Shown: positions 33,197 through 42,413, counted from the stretch's first letter. The stretch is 64,000 nt of DNA from CADEEX01 sp964577955 (GCA_964577955.1 CAZOAZ010000034.1:3586-67585); one strand, 5' to 3'. Notes: a model not told the origin generated them from the letters alone. Program-made: numbers and translations.

Positions 33197-34231
33197 ATGA
33201 CCGCGCTGTCCACACGTGTCGCCCGCCTCCTGGCGGTCGCAGTATTCGTTGCGCTGGCCGTTGTCGTGACGCTGGCTCAGGCTCCAGCCAGTCGATGGGG
33301 TCTCACAATCCTCGTCGTGGCCGGCGAGGATTCCGTCAACGTCATTCAGCAGCGGACCGCCGTCGCCCCGATCGTCGAGGTTCGCGATCGCAACAATCAG
33401 CCGGTGGCCGGCGCGCTCGTCATGTTCACGATCGGCGATCGGTCGAAGCTGGCCGGCGGGCAGAAAACGATCACCGTGACGAGTGACGCCGGCGGACGCG
33501 CCACGGCAGGCGAGATCGTACCGGTCCAGAGCGGCCGTGCGAACATCAATGTCCGCGCCAGCTATCAGGGGCAGACCGCGACCGCGTCGATTCGACAGGT
33601 CAATGTGTTGACGCCGGCGCAGGCCGCGACGGTGGTCGCATCAGGCGGTGCCGCGGCGGCGGGCGGCGGTGGATTGTCGCCGGTGGCGATCGGCGTGATT
33701 GCGGGCGGCGGCGGCGCGGCGGCGCTTCTCGCCATTGCCGCGACATCGGGCGATGACGACGTGCTGACGCCGTCGAATCAGTTCACCGTGCCGCAGACGT
33801 TGACGGCGCCGTTTTCAACCACCGAGACATTCGTCGTGACTCCGCCCGGCTGCACGGTGAGCGTCACAAACAGCGGCACGATCTCGGTCACGATTCAGAC
33901 CCGGACGGCGTCCCTCGCCAGCGGCGTGGGTTCGTTCGTCCGCACGCTGAGCAATCCCTCGCCGCCGTCATGCGGTGGCTTCGCGCCCACCACCGGCAGC
34001 GCCGCGCAGAACACGCTCGGCTCGTTCAGCGGTGCCCCCGACACCATTCAGATGAGCATCACCAGCGGCGGAAACAATGGCGTTTCGATCGGCAGCAACA
34101 CCTACACGTTCTCGGGCCGTCTGACCGGCTCGGAAATCACCGGCACGCTGACCACGGCGAGCACGACCACCATCCTCTCGAATGGTCTGCTGATCGCTGG
34201 CAGCGCCAGCGTCACCGTCACACTGCGCTAG
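33197..34231 (+). CDS. secreted protein with bacterial Ig-like domain
   Basis: The 344-residue protein has a signal peptide (about 1-27). An Ig-like domain at about 45-140 carries V-E-V-R-D-R-N-N-Q-P-V-A-G-A-L-V-M-F, then T-S-D-A-G-G-R-A-T-A, the pattern of invasin/Big-type domains. A hydrophobic Gly/Ala-rich segment at about 150-185 could span a membrane. The C-terminal part is Thr/Ser-rich and beta-stranded, with one Cys pair. The role is likely structural or adhesive at the cell surface. Confidence 0.7.
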   Translation: MTALSTRVARLLAVAVFVALAVVVTLAQAPASRWGLTILVVAGEDSVNVIQQRTAVAPIVEVRDRNNQPVAGALVMFTIGDRSKLAGGQKTITVTSDAGGRATAGEIVPVQSGRANINVRASYQGQTATASIRQVNVLTPAQAATVVASGGAAAAGGGGLSPVAIGVIAGGGGAAALLAIAATSGDDDVLTPSNQFTVPQTLTAPFSTTETFVVTPPGCTVSVTNSGTISVTIQTRTASLASGVGSFVRTLSNPSPPSCGGFAPTTGSAAQNTLGSFSGAPDTIQMSITSGGNNGVSIGSNTYTFSGRLTGSEITGTLTTASTTTILSNGLLIAGSASVTVTLR

Positions 34232-34364
34232 CCATCCGAAGAAAGTCACCCCACGCGAAGCCTTCTTCCTTGGGCGGTTGACTTCTCGGGTGACACTTTC
34301 TGTCTCTTTATTCGCCAGCTCGACCAATGAAAGAATGGCGCCTTCAATCTTGAAGGAGTTCCGC

Positions 34365-35030
34365 GTGCCCAGAATCAAGGCCCTCATCATCGCGACGGTC
34401 GTCACGCTCGCAGCAGCACCGGCATTCGCCAACTCGATCACCATTTCGGGAACCGGTCACGTCACGCTCATCAACAACGCCGCGTTTACAGACATCGCGC
34501 TCAATGCGCCGATTTCGTTCAGCGTGACCGTTGATGACTCAGTCAGCGGTGTCGCCAGTCCGGAGGGCACGAAGTACAGCGGCGCGCTGTCGGCGATCAG
34601 CTTTGCGTTCGGTACGATCACCGGCGGCGCTGCTCCCGGTGCGGCCAACTACGTCAACATCCAGGATGGCCCGCCCAAGCCGAACGACCTGATCAACTTC
34701 AATACGCTTCACGCCGTCGCCGCCGGCTATCCGGATGACGCGACGACGCAGTTCAACATGTTCTTCTTCGAACCGATCGCGTCAGGATTTCTGACTTCCG
34801 ACAGCCTGGCTGCGGCGTTGGCCACGAACCTCATGTCGTACACCAACCGCGAGATCTCGATCGATCGATTGTTCTTCAACGATGGCGCGCTGGTCAGCGC
34901 AGTTCAGCGCGTGGATATTCTGGGCCGGATCGACAGCCTGACCGTGACGGAAAACGCGGTGCCGGAGCCGGGCACGCTGCTGCTCATGGCCGCTGGGTTG
35001 GGCGCGCTGCGGAAGCGTTCGCGCAAGTAG
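34365..35030 (+). CDS. PEP-CTERM sorted secreted protein
   Basis: The 221-residue protein has a signal peptide (about 1-21) and a C-terminal V-P-E-P-G-T-L-L-L ending in a basic K-R-S-R-K tail after a membrane segment. That is the PEP-CTERM signal cut by an exosortase (EpsH/XrtA type). The middle is a beta-rich domain of unknown role. The GTG start at 34365 is preceded by AAGGAG and gives a clean signal; longer starts add no recognisable part. No exosortase gene is in the window. Confidence 0.85.
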   Translation: MPRIKALIIATVVTLAAAPAFANSITISGTGHVTLINNAAFTDIALNAPISFSVTVDDSVSGVASPEGTKYSGALSAISFAFGTITGGAAPGAANYVNIQDGPPKPNDLINFNTLHAVAAGYPDDATTQFNMFFFEPIASGFLTSDSLAAALATNLMSYTNREISIDRLFFNDGALVSAVQRVDILGRIDSLTVTENAVPEPGTLLLMAAGLGALRKRSRK

Positions 35031-35038
35031 AAGTCGTG

Positions 35039-35060
35039 GGGTCCGGCTTCAGCCGGACCC
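35039..35060. repeat. palindrome GGGTCCGGCT-tc-AGCCGGACCC
   Basis: Perfect 10-base inverted repeat in the 39-base gap between the convergent PEP-CTERM and serine hydrolase genes. It may serve as a two-way stop hairpin; there is no T-run. Confidence 0.75.
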
Positions 35061-35069
35061 TACAAGAGC

Positions 35070-36569
35070 CTATCGAGTCGCCGGGACCGCTTCGACCAGC
35101 AGGCCGACTGCGCGGCGCGTGGCGCGGCCGGCGGCCTGCACGCCTTTGTAGTGTCCGAGCCGCACGACGGCGAGCTGGTGTGACGGGATGATCAGCACCT
35201 GCTGGCCGCCGACGCCGGACATGAAGTACATGTCCTTCGGCGCGGGCCAGCCGCCGTCGCCGTTCACCCAGAACAGTCCGCCGTAGGTCGGGCGGTTGTC
35301 CGCGACCCACGCCGGCGCCAATGCGCCGACGAACTTGGCGTAGCCTTCCGGCAGAATCCGTTCGCCATTCCAGACGCCGTCCTGCAGATAGAGATTCGCG
35401 ATCCGCGCCCAGTCGCGGCCTGACGCCGCTTCGTAACCGTGCGTGAGGAAGTTGCCGTACGGATCGGTGTCCATCACCATCGTCCGGACGCCAATCTTGT
35501 CGAAGAGCGCGCGCTGCGGGAACGCGTGGTAGTTCTCGCCGCGCTTCTCGACCGCGAGGCGGACCATGTAGTTGGTCAGCACCGGATCGGTGTTGCGATA
35601 GCGGCCGACCGTGGCCGGCGGCCACTGCTGCGGACGGGTCGCCGCGTACTTGAACGTGTCCATCGCGCCCGTGTAGTAGTAGAGATGATCCGGATAGGGT
35701 CCGCTCTCGTCGTAGTCCGGATCCTGCGGCGCGATGATCCGCAGGCCGCTCGACATGTTGAGGATGTCGCGCACGCGGATTTTCTGGCGCGGGTCGCCGG
35801 CGGTCTGCCATTCCGGAATCGGCGCCGGCTGATCGAGCGTGTAGGCGCCTTGCTTGATGAGGACGCCGAGGAGCGTGCCGCTCAGGCTCTTGCCCATCGA
35901 CCAGCTTTCGAGCGGCGTCGTCGGCGTGATGTTCGGGCCGTAGCGCTCGGCAATGATTCGCCCTTTGTAGGTGACGACGAAGGCCGCCGTCATCGCGTCG
36001 GGATCGAACGCGGCGTCGATCGCCTGCTGCACCTTCGCCGCATCGACGCCGGCCGGCGCGGGACCGGTTGGCGCCGCGTCGCCCATCGGCCAGGGCGTCG
36101 ACTTCGGATCGGGCAGCCGCGGTGTGACCGTTGACGGCGTGAACATCACGTCGGTCTTGCCGATCGGCAACGTGATGCAGCCCTGGCTGCCGACGTGTTT
36201 CGCGAGCCGCACGGTGCCGTTCGGCATCGTCACTTCGACGGTGTGCTGCTGGCGGTCGATCTTCGGCGTCCCGAGCTTCGCGCGCTCGGCGTACGGCGCG
36301 GTGAAGTAGCCGACGTTTTCGGCCGCAAAGGCGGGGTCGAGGCCGGTGACAAAAACCGCCGTGCACATGATCTTCGCGTAGCCCGACGCGTAGTGCTCGA
36401 TCTTCTCGCCCGGCGGCGGCACGTACCTGGTCGGCAATTCCAGCGACTTCCCGCGCGCGATGAGCGCCGCGCGCGCCGCGGCCTGCGCCGCGTTCTGGTT
36501 CTGTGCCGCGAGCACGCCGCCGCAGACAACGAGGACCGCACCAACGCCAGCGAGGAAGGGCTTCTGCAT
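35070..36569 (-). CDS. secreted serine hydrolase, beta-lactamase family
   Basis: The 499-residue protein has a signal peptide (about 1-22). An N-terminal region of about 170 residues precedes the beta-lactamase-like domain, whose nucleophile motif is S-M-G-K in W-S-M-G-K-S-L-S-G. A Y-R-N-T-D-P-V-L segment fits the second motif. It belongs to the same broad esterase/NylB group as the gene at 19464 but is longer at the N-terminus. The ATG at 36569 gives a normal signal; longer frames run into a dispersed repeat. Substrate unknown; acts outside the cytoplasm. Confidence 0.83.
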   Translation of the reverse strand: MQKPFLAGVGAVLVVCGGVLAAQNQNAAQAAARAALIARGKSLELPTRYVPPPGEKIEHYASGYAKIMCTAVFVTGLDPAFAAENVGYFTAPYAERAKLGTPKIDRQQHTVEVTMPNGTVRLAKHVGSQGCITLPIGKTDVMFTPSTVTPRLPDPKSTPWPMGDAAPTGPAPAGVDAAKVQQAIDAAFDPDAMTAAFVVTYKGRIIAERYGPNITPTTPLESWSMGKSLSGTLLGVLIKQGAYTLDQPAPIPEWQTAGDPRQKIRVRDILNMSSGLRIIAPQDPDYDESGPYPDHLYYYTGAMDTFKYAATRPQQWPPATVGRYRNTDPVLTNYMVRLAVEKRGENYHAFPQRALFDKIGVRTMVMDTDPYGNFLTHGYEAASGRDWARIANLYLQDGVWNGERILPEGYAKFVGALAPAWVADNRPTYGGLFWVNGDGGWPAPKDMYFMSGVGGQQVLIIPSHQLAVVRLGHYKGVQAAGRATRRAVGLLVEAVPATR

Positions 36570-36596
36570 GCGGCGAATTATAGGGAGCCGCAGAGC

Positions 36597-36750
36597 AAAT
36601 GCGCCACGAAAACACGAAATGGACAGGGTTGCTTGTCCTAAATGCGCCACAGAGACACTGAGACACAGAGGCAACGCCCGACGCGGACGGGCCTGCTGCG
36701 CAGGCCGTCCGCGTCGACATTTCGTGCTTTCGTGTTTTGGTGGCGAATTT
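36597..36750. repeat. dispersed hairpin element (AAATGCGCCACGAAAACAC arms)
   Basis: The left arm (36597-36620) and right arm (36723-36750) are near complements. An internal GC-rich hairpin (CGACGCGGACGGGCCTGC / GCAGGCCGTCCGCGTCG) lies at about 36687-36735. The element shares its arm text with those at 59125-59255 and 63649-63934. No gene lies in 36570-36802. Confidence 0.75.
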
Positions 36751-36802
36751 GACGCTGCGAACTCCGCGAGCTCGGTGGGAAACGCTGTGATCTCGCGACG
36801 GG

Positions 36803-37549
36803 TCAGGCGATGCCGACGGACTGGCGATTCACACGCCGGCAGACGAGCATGAGTTCGTCGACACCGGTCGTGTCGATGACGCCGGAGGCGAACGTCATCG
36901 GTTTCTGGAATCTCAACGCGACTGGCATGCCGACCCAGTTGTACCAGAACATCGCCCAGTCGGGATGCTTCTTGAGCCACCACTGACCCTGGCGGACCCA
37001 CCAGTTGTTGGGCGACTGCATGCCGTACGCCGTGCTCTTCTCGACCTTGAAACCGTTCTCCGCCAGGACCGCGCACAACTCGGCGGGTTCGTAGCGGCGG
37101 GCGTGGCCGACCCAGTCGTCAAAGTCGGACCAGAGCGCCGCGAAAATCGGCACGGAGCACAAGAAGACGCCGCCGTCCTTGAGGACGCGGCTCACCTCGC
37201 TGAAGAGGCGACGGTCGTCCGAGACGTGCTCGATGACATCGCACGCGCAGACGAGATCGAACTGTTGATCCTGGAAGGGCAGTTCGCTGCGGCCGGATTT
37301 GGACTGCGTAGCGAAGCCGCCGCTGGCATTCAGGCGTTCGACGGCCGGAGCGCTGAGATCGAGGAAGTGCGTGCCGGCGACGGGGAGGCGTGGGCGAAGG
37401 CCAGGACCAATCTCGAGGCGTGCCGCTGAAGATGGCAGGAGACCGGAGACCAGCGGCCACGTGTTGAAACGCTCTGGACGCTGCAGGTGTGCACGCGTCC
37501 AGAGCGCATCGTAGAAAGCACGGTTCGTCGAAGTGATGTCAGCCGACAT
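36803..37549 (-). CDS. SAM-dependent methyltransferase
   Basis: The 248-residue class I methyltransferase has a SAM-binding motif L-E-I-G-P-G-L (about 45-51). The later C-D-V-I-E-H-V-S-D motif and L-K-D-G-G-V-F-L-C-S-V-P fit a type 11 methyltransferase. There is no signal peptide. The target may be a lipid, quinone or glycan. The ATG at 37549 starts a normal domain; a longer in-frame start at 37639 would overlap the next gene and looks unreal. Confidence 0.82.
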   Translation of the reverse strand: MSADITSTNRAFYDALWTRAHLQRPERFNTWPLVSGLLPSSAARLEIGPGLRPRLPVAGTHFLDLSAPAVERLNASGGFATQSKSGRSELPFQDQQFDLVCACDVIEHVSDDRRLFSEVSRVLKDGGVFLCSVPIFAALWSDFDDWVGHARRYEPAELCAVLAENGFKVEKSTAYGMQSPNNWWVRQGQWWLKKHPDWAMFWYNWVGMPVALRFQKPMTFASGVIDTTGVDELMLVCRRVNRQSVGIA

Positions 37550-37584
37550 GTGGCAACGCTTCCGTGGCCACATTCTAAGCGCGA

Positions 37585-38808
37585 TTACTTCGGCGTGAGC
37601 TTGTAGAGACCGCCGGTCTGCGAATCCTCGAGGATCCACAGCGCGCCGTCAGGCCCCTGTTCGATGTCGCGGACTCGCTTGCCCACCGCCCACCGCTCGG
37701 CCGGCGTCGCGCCGCCCTTGCCGTCGAAGGTCACGCGGCTGATGGACTGCGTCGCAATCCCGCTGATCAAGGCCGACCCCTTCCACTGCGGGAACATGTT
37801 GCCGCTGTAAAAGAGCAGGTTGCCCGGGGCGATGACCGGGGTCCAGTAGATCACCGGCTTCTGCAGATCCGAACGCGTATCCGGGCTCGGAATCGGCGTG
37901 CGGTCGTAGTTGGTCGCGTACGAGACGAGCGGCCAGCCGTAGTTCTTGCCGGGTTCGATCAGGTTCAGCTCGTCGCCGCCGGCCGGGCCGTGTTCGAGTT
38001 CCCACAGTCTGCCGTCGGGGGAGAACGCCAGACCATACGGCGTCCGGTGCCCGATCGTCCAGGTTTCGGCCGGCGCGACGTTCGGACCTTCCACGGTGTA
38101 GGTGCTGATGACCGGCGCGGTCTTGGCGATTTCCGTGTTGCGCGGCGGGTTGATGAGCGGCCGCTCGGGGCCGCCGGTCTTGCCCGCGAACGGATTGCCT
38201 GGCGCGGGCTTCCCGTCCATCGTCAGCCGCAGGATCTTGCCGACTTCGGTGTTGGGATCCTGCGCCGGCGTCATGCGCTGACGATCGCCGACGGACAGGA
38301 AGATGTAGCCGTCAGGCGTGAACACGACCTGCGCGCCGAACTGGCCGCCACGCCCCTTGGGCATGTCGCGCCAGAGGACCGTCAGGTTCTCGAGGCTCGC
38401 CTTGCCGTCGCCAATGACCAGGCGCGCACGGGCCAGCGCCAGGCCAGACGTGCCCTGGGCTTCGCCCGGTTCGGCGTAGGTCAGATAGATGCTGTGATCG
38501 GTGGCGTACTTCGGCGATGTGAACACGCCAAGCATGCCGCCCTGACCCTGATAGAGAACCGGCGGGACGTTGTCGATCGGCGTCTTCTCTCCCTGAGGGG
38601 TGACCAGCCAGACCGGTCCGACCTTCTCGGTGACGACCATCTTGCCGTCCGGCAGGAAGGCGATCTTCCAGGGCAGCCTGAAATCCGCCACCTTGGTCAT
38701 CGTGAACGGCACTTCGGCTTCCGGCTTGATCGTGCCTGCGTTGATTTGGGCCCCCGCGCTGACCGGCATGAGCCCCAGCAGGAACGCCGCTTTCAAAAAC
38801 GTCTTCAT
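37585..38808 (-). CDS. secreted PQQ-dependent sugar dehydrogenase family protein
   Basis: The 407-residue protein has a signal peptide (about 1-21) and the six-bladed propeller of soluble aldose-sugar dehydrogenases (GdhB/YliI type). It has W-K-I-A-F-L-P-D-G-K at the start of the fold and E-L-E-H-G-P-A-G-G-D-E-L-N near the PQQ/calcium site. It closes with D-G-A-L-W-I-L-E-D-S. It oxidises sugars in the periplasm using PQQ, if this copy is active. No PQQ synthesis genes are in the window. Confidence 0.88.
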   Translation of the reverse strand: MKTFLKAAFLLGLMPVSAGAQINAGTIKPEAEVPFTMTKVADFRLPWKIAFLPDGKMVVTEKVGPVWLVTPQGEKTPIDNVPPVLYQGQGGMLGVFTSPKYATDHSIYLTYAEPGEAQGTSGLALARARLVIGDGKASLENLTVLWRDMPKGRGGQFGAQVVFTPDGYIFLSVGDRQRMTPAQDPNTEVGKILRLTMDGKPAPGNPFAGKTGGPERPLINPPRNTEIAKTAPVISTYTVEGPNVAPAETWTIGHRTPYGLAFSPDGRLWELEHGPAGGDELNLIEPGKNYGWPLVSYATNYDRTPIPSPDTRSDLQKPVIYWTPVIAPGNLLFYSGNMFPQWKGSALISGIATQSISRVTFDGKGGATPAERWAVGKRVRDIEQGPDGALWILEDSQTGGLYKLTPK

Positions 38809-38905
38809 GTCTCTCCTTCCGTCGATACTCCAGAGTCGAGCAAATAGGCTAATAGTCAGTTTACGACGGGATCACGGGTTGAGCTTACGCTCCCGCTTCG
38901 CGGAG

Positions 38906-38940
38906 GGTTCCGGGTTCCGGGTGCCGGGTGCCGGGTGCGC
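38906..38940. repeat. tandem GGGTTCC/GGGTGCC heptamers
   Basis: About five GGGT-type heptamers in a row, ending beside the stop codon of the small gene at 38948. They recall the GGGGCTA heptamers before qhpA and the GTGCTAG repeats at 42486. Confidence 0.75.
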
Positions 38941-38947
38941 CGTTTCG

Positions 38948-39349
38948 TTACATCACCGAGGAGTCGCTGCGGTCGCTCGCGCGGACGAGGGAGGCGGTCC
39001 GGACGCGGGTCGTGACGACGGTGCCAAGCGTGGCATGGGTCAGCTCGAGGCAGAAGCCGGCGTGGACGACGTGGCGGCGGAGGAGTCCACCGCCGAGCGA
39101 GCTACCGCTCACGCGCGCGTCGCCGAAGGCCGGAAAGGCGCTCCCGCCGCGAATCTTCACGGCGCCAGTGCGGGGCGAGACGATCACAATCGTGTAGACG
39201 CTGTTCTTGGTCGTGACCGTCAGTTCGTCGAACTCGGCGAGCGCCGTGATGTCGATGCCGCCGCTCCAGTCCGCCGACGACCAGGCGTCGATGGTCGCCC
39301 CGCGCGGGACGTAGGCGCCGATCACCACGCTGCCGCTCGAATCGCTCAC
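38948..39349 (-). CDS. small protein of unknown function
   Basis: The 133-residue protein has a beta-rich N-terminal half (I-D-A-W-S-S-A-D-W, L-T-V-T-T-K-N-S-V-Y-T-I-V-I-V) and G-S-S-L-G-G-G in the middle. The composition and the V-K-I-R-G-G-S-A-F-P pattern look like a conserved protein, not a chance frame, but I cannot name the family. There is no signal peptide. The last residues run up to a G-rich heptamer repeat. Confidence 0.6.
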   Translation of the reverse strand: MSDSSGSVVIGAYVPRGATIDAWSSADWSGGIDITALAEFDELTVTTKNSVYTIVIVSPRTGAVKIRGGSAFPAFGDARVSGSSLGGGLLRRHVVHAGFCLELTHATLGTVVTTRVRTASLVRASDRSDSSVM

Positions 39350-39382
39350 GCCCTTATCCTACGCCTCTTTTCGCGGGCCGGC

Positions 39383-39424
39383 TTTCCTTGTCCGCCGTAG
39401 CCTTGGCGAAGGCGGAAGCCGGAC
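39383..39424. repeat. element GTCCGGCTTCCGCCTTCGCCAAGGCTACGGCGGACAAGG...CCGG (reverse strand)
   Basis: Read on the minus strand, this is the same element as at 55112-55158. Its ends are complementary (TCCGGCTT / AAGCCGG) and its middle includes GCCAAGGCTACGG. It lies between the small gene and the SnoaL-like gene. Confidence 0.8.
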
Positions 39425-39429
39425 CTGAT

Positions 39430-40329
39430 TTAGTTCGGCGGTGGCACGACCCCCAGCTGAATCAACAGGCCGAGCATGTCCATCTGGACCCAGTTTTCAA
39501 CCAACTTCCCGTTGTGCGCTTTCCAGATGTCGATGTACTCCACCTTGATGCTCTTGCCGGTCGCCGGCACGTTCATGAACGTTCCCTTGTGCGTGCCGGT
39601 GAAGTGGCCGCGCGTCGCCGCTTTGTCCGGCTCCGCGATCACGTCTTCGACCACGATGTGCATGTCGGGGAAGCCGCCGAAGAACACCTCGAGCACCTGC
39701 CGCAGTCCGGATGGTCCCGGCGCCGACATGGGCATCGAGTAGTTCACGTAGCGAGGATCGATCGCGTCGTCGAGCGCCGCGAGGTGCCGCTGGTTCATCG
39801 CGGCGAAGAGCCCGTGGACGCGGTCCTTCATCTCACTGGCGCTGAGCACGCGGTCGTGCGGACCACGGTGAACGACCGGGGCCGGCAGCGGCGGCGGTGC
39901 GGGCGACGGCGGCATCGCGCCCATCTGGGTGAGCAGCCCGACGGCGTCGACGACGCCCCAGTGCTCGACCAGCTTGCCGTGCTCGACGCGATGAATGGCG
40001 ATGCCGCTCATGGTCACCATCTTGTGGCATGGCGGAATGTTGAGGAATGGCCCGGTGTGGCGTCCGGAACCCGTGATGCGCGTCGCGACCTTCGACCCTT
40101 CCGCGACCTGATCGTCGATGACGTGTTTGAAATCCGAGAAGATGCCGAGCCCGATGTTGAAGGTGTCCTTCAAGCCGGCCATGCCGGGCGTCTTGCTGGC
40201 GAACGGTGGCGGGTGGTGGTCGGCGTAGTGGCTGCCGATGTGTTTGTCCAGAATCGACGCGTGCCCGGTGTCGATGTCGCGCTGGAACTGCTGCACCGCT
40301 GTTTTTGGATCGCTCACACCCGCCTCCAT
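39430..40329 (-). CDS. tandem SnoaL-like protein
   Basis: The 299-residue protein has two similar halves. Each has the SnoaL/ester-cyclase layout: D-K-H-I-G-S-H-Y-A-D-H-H with P-G-M-A-G-L-K in the first, and D-P-R-Y-V-N-Y-S with G-P-S-G-L-R in the second. Each half ends in W-G-V-V-D-A-V-G-L-L-T-Q-M-G or W-V-Q-M-D-M-L-G-L-L-I-Q-L-G. The halves arose by duplication. Family members include polyketide cyclases and many small enzymes of unknown role. It has no signal peptide. Confidence 0.82.
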   Translation of the reverse strand: MEAGVSDPKTAVQQFQRDIDTGHASILDKHIGSHYADHHPPPFASKTPGMAGLKDTFNIGLGIFSDFKHVIDDQVAEGSKVATRITGSGRHTGPFLNIPPCHKMVTMSGIAIHRVEHGKLVEHWGVVDAVGLLTQMGAMPPSPAPPPLPAPVVHRGPHDRVLSASEMKDRVHGLFAAMNQRHLAALDDAIDPRYVNYSMPMSAPGPSGLRQVLEVFFGGFPDMHIVVEDVIAEPDKAATRGHFTGTHKGTFMNVPATGKSIKVEYIDIWKAHNGKLVENWVQMDMLGLLIQLGVVPPPN

Positions 40330-40393
40330 CAGACTATGTGGGTTTCGAGTGTACCTATACGGCTCCAGACTTGGAATTGGATTTCACGTGCAG

Positions 40394-40409
40394 TCCGGCT
40401 GAAGCCGGA
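40394..40409. repeat. palindrome TCCGGCT-ga-AGCCGGA
   Basis: Perfect 7-base inverted repeat between two minus-strand genes, flanked by GTGCAG / TTCCAC. It is one more member of the palindrome family. Confidence 0.7.
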
Positions 40410-40422
40410 TTCCACGATTCGT

Positions 40423-40800
40423 TCACGCCCCCGCAATCGTGCTGTAGCCGAGGAGCGCCAGGACCGTCAGCCCGATGCCGACATAGAGCCAGTCGCGCTG
40501 ACGGCCAAAGCCGACAACGGCAGAGATCACGCGTGCAACGGGCGTCGCGATCAGCAGGAGCAGGCCGGCCTGGATGATCGCGCGCGGGTCCAGTCGAAGA
40601 GCGGCAGCGGCGATGCCTCGAAGCGAACGGAGTTCGGCAGGCGTCCCGCGAAACGTCCCGTAGTCGGCGCGGTCGAGGCCGTGCGAGGCGAGGAACGCCA
40701 CCCCACCCGCCAGCACCAGGAATGCCGACAACAGGACCCCGGCGCGCAGCACGCCGGCGAGAAGCGCATCGAGCGGCTCGTTGGTTGAACGCGTGTCCAT
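40423..40800 (-). CDS. DUF1634 membrane protein
   Basis: The 125-residue protein has three membrane segments (about 15-37, 76-95 and 103-122) and fits DUF1634. Members of this family often sit beside TauE/SafE transporters, and here the start overlaps the TauE stop by one base (TGATG). It may be a helper of that transporter; the role is not known. Confidence 0.8.
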   Translation of the reverse strand: MDTRSTNEPLDALLAGVLRAGVLLSAFLVLAGGVAFLASHGLDRADYGTFRGTPAELRSLRGIAAAALRLDPRAIIQAGLLLLIATPVARVISAVVGFGRQRDWLYVGIGLTVLALLGYSTIAGA

Positions 40801-41636
40801 CAGATTTGCCCGGTCGCGCCGTTATAGAGCATCTCGATCGCCAGCACGACGATCACTCCAGTAAAGACGATGCGAAGCTGACGCGTCGGGGCGCGGTCGA
40901 GGACGCGCGCGCCCTGCATCGCGCCGAAGAGCACGCCGAGCACCACCGGCATGGCGAGACCCGGATCGATGTAGCCGCGGCGTAGATAGATCCCGGCGCT
41001 GGCCGCCGCGGTCACGCCAATCATGAAGTTGCTGGTCGTCGTCGACACCTTGAACGGCAGCCGCATCGCCTGGTCCATTGCCAGCACTTTGACGGCGCCG
41101 GAGCCGATACCGAGCAGTCCCGACAACACGCCGGCGACGTACATCAGGGCGAATCCGAGCGGCACGCGCCGGACGTGGTACGGCTGCGGACCGTCCGGCG
41201 TGGGGCAGCTGGCGTCGAATCGCAGCCGGGTTGCCAGCCGATCCGGCGGCCGACCCGAGGCCGATCGATCCTCAGGCTGACGAAATCTGAAGGCCGAGTA
41301 GATCAGCACGCAACCGAACACGATGGCCAGTCCGCTCGACGAGACCTGCATCGCGATCGCCGCGCCCGACAGCGCGCCGAGCGTCGTCGCAATTTCGAGG
41401 AACATGCCGACCTTGATGTTGGTGTAGCCCTCGCGGACGAACGCCGCCGCGGCTCCCGACGATGTCGCGATCACGCAGACGAGCGAGGTCCCGATGGCGT
41501 AGCGGATGTCGACGCCGAAGAGCAGGACCAGCATCGGCACGATCACCACGCCGCCACCCAGGCCGGTCAACGCGCCCAGAAATCCGGCGGCCAACGATCC
41601 GGCCGCGATGGCCAAGGTTTGGACGACGATAGTCAT
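40800..41636 (-). CDS. TauE/SafE family anion exporter
   Basis: The 278-residue protein has about eight membrane segments. The duplicated signature is G-A-L-T-G-L-G-G-G near residue 20 and G-L-L-G-I-G-S-G near 172. This is the sulfite/sulfonate exporter TauE/SafE family, in the inner membrane. It is coupled to the DUF1634 gene by the one-base overlap. Substrate likely a small sulfur-containing or organic anion. Confidence 0.88.
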   Translation of the reverse strand: MTIVVQTLAIAAGSLAAGFLGALTGLGGGVVIVPMLVLLFGVDIRYAIGTSLVCVIATSSGAAAAFVREGYTNIKVGMFLEIATTLGALSGAAIAMQVSSSGLAIVFGCVLIYSAFRFRQPEDRSASGRPPDRLATRLRFDASCPTPDGPQPYHVRRVPLGFALMYVAGVLSGLLGIGSGAVKVLAMDQAMRLPFKVSTTTSNFMIGVTAAASAGIYLRRGYIDPGLAMPVVLGVLFGAMQGARVLDRAPTRQLRIVFTGVIVVLAIEMLYNGATGQI

Positions 41637-41705
41637 TGCCGATCGCGAGCGATTCTACGCGGGCTCGCGTCGCCGCGCGACGAGCGGTGGTCGCGGTGCG
41701 AAGTC

Positions 41706-42413
41706 TTACGAGGCCGTGCCCTGGACGACGACGGTCAGGCTGCGGAACAGCGCGTCGGTGAAGCCGCTGCCGGTCCACAGAAAGAGCTGCATGTGCAGGC
41801 CGTCGGTCAGGTCCAGTGCCGTTGCCGGGAGTGACTTGACGTTGTAAAGCGTCGGCGACGTCGTGGCGGTATTCGGGGCAGTGAACTGGACTCTGAAACC
41901 CATGTCGACGGTGGCGGTGAGGGCGGCGTTATAGGCCGTGTTGCGCAGCGGCACGACCTTGAACTGGGAGCGCGCCGAACGAGTGATGCCGCGGTCGGGA
42001 TTCGTGCTGGATGTCGTCGCCTGGCCGGCCGGCAGGCCAATCGTCGTGCCGTCCAGATGCACCTCGACGTCAAAGGTGGCGAAGTCGCTCTGGCTGATTC
42101 CGGTACCGGACACGACGATGCTGCTGATCTCGATGTGCTTGCGCGCCAGCGCCGTGTCGATGCCCTCGGTCGTGACGAAGTAGTCGAAGCGTTCGTTCGG
42201 CGATCCGGTCCCGCCGACGTCGTTGATGTGATACGGGCCCGCGGCGCTCCACGTGGAGGTAAAGGCGACGGGGGTGCCCGTCGTGCTGGTCGTTGACGTG
42301 GTGTCGGTCGTCGGCGTCGTCGGCGAGTCGCCGGACCCATCCGCACAGGCTGCGGCCCCGATGACACACGCTGCCAGTCCAGCCCCAAGCACCGAACGCA
42401 CGAGCCGCTTCAT
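41706..42413 (-). CDS. lipoprotein of unknown function
   Basis: The 235-residue protein has a lipoprotein signal with lipobox I-G-A-A-A-C, then a Thr/Ser-rich linker and a beta-rich domain with N-E-R-F-D-Y-F-V-T-T-E-G and a repeated strand pattern. I do not recognise the family. The ATG at 42413 follows AGAGGTGG; an ATG three codons upstream is less well placed. Confidence 0.72.
   Translation of the reverse strand: MKRLVRSVLGAGLAACVIGAAACADGSGDSPTTPTTDTTSTTSTTGTPVAFTSTWSAAGPYHINDVGGTGSPNERFDYFVTTEGIDTALARKHIEISSIVVSGTGISQSDFATFDVEVHLDGTTIGLPAGQATTSSTNPDRGITRSARSQFKVVPLRNTAYNAALTATVDMGFRVQFTAPNTATTSPTLYNVKSLPATALDLTDGLHMQLFLWTGSGFTDALFRSLTVVVQGTAS

Noticed and set aside
36570..36802. Coding frames across the dispersed hairpin element
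   Set aside because: They run through both arms of the repeat and read as low-complexity Arg/Thr/Ser peptides.
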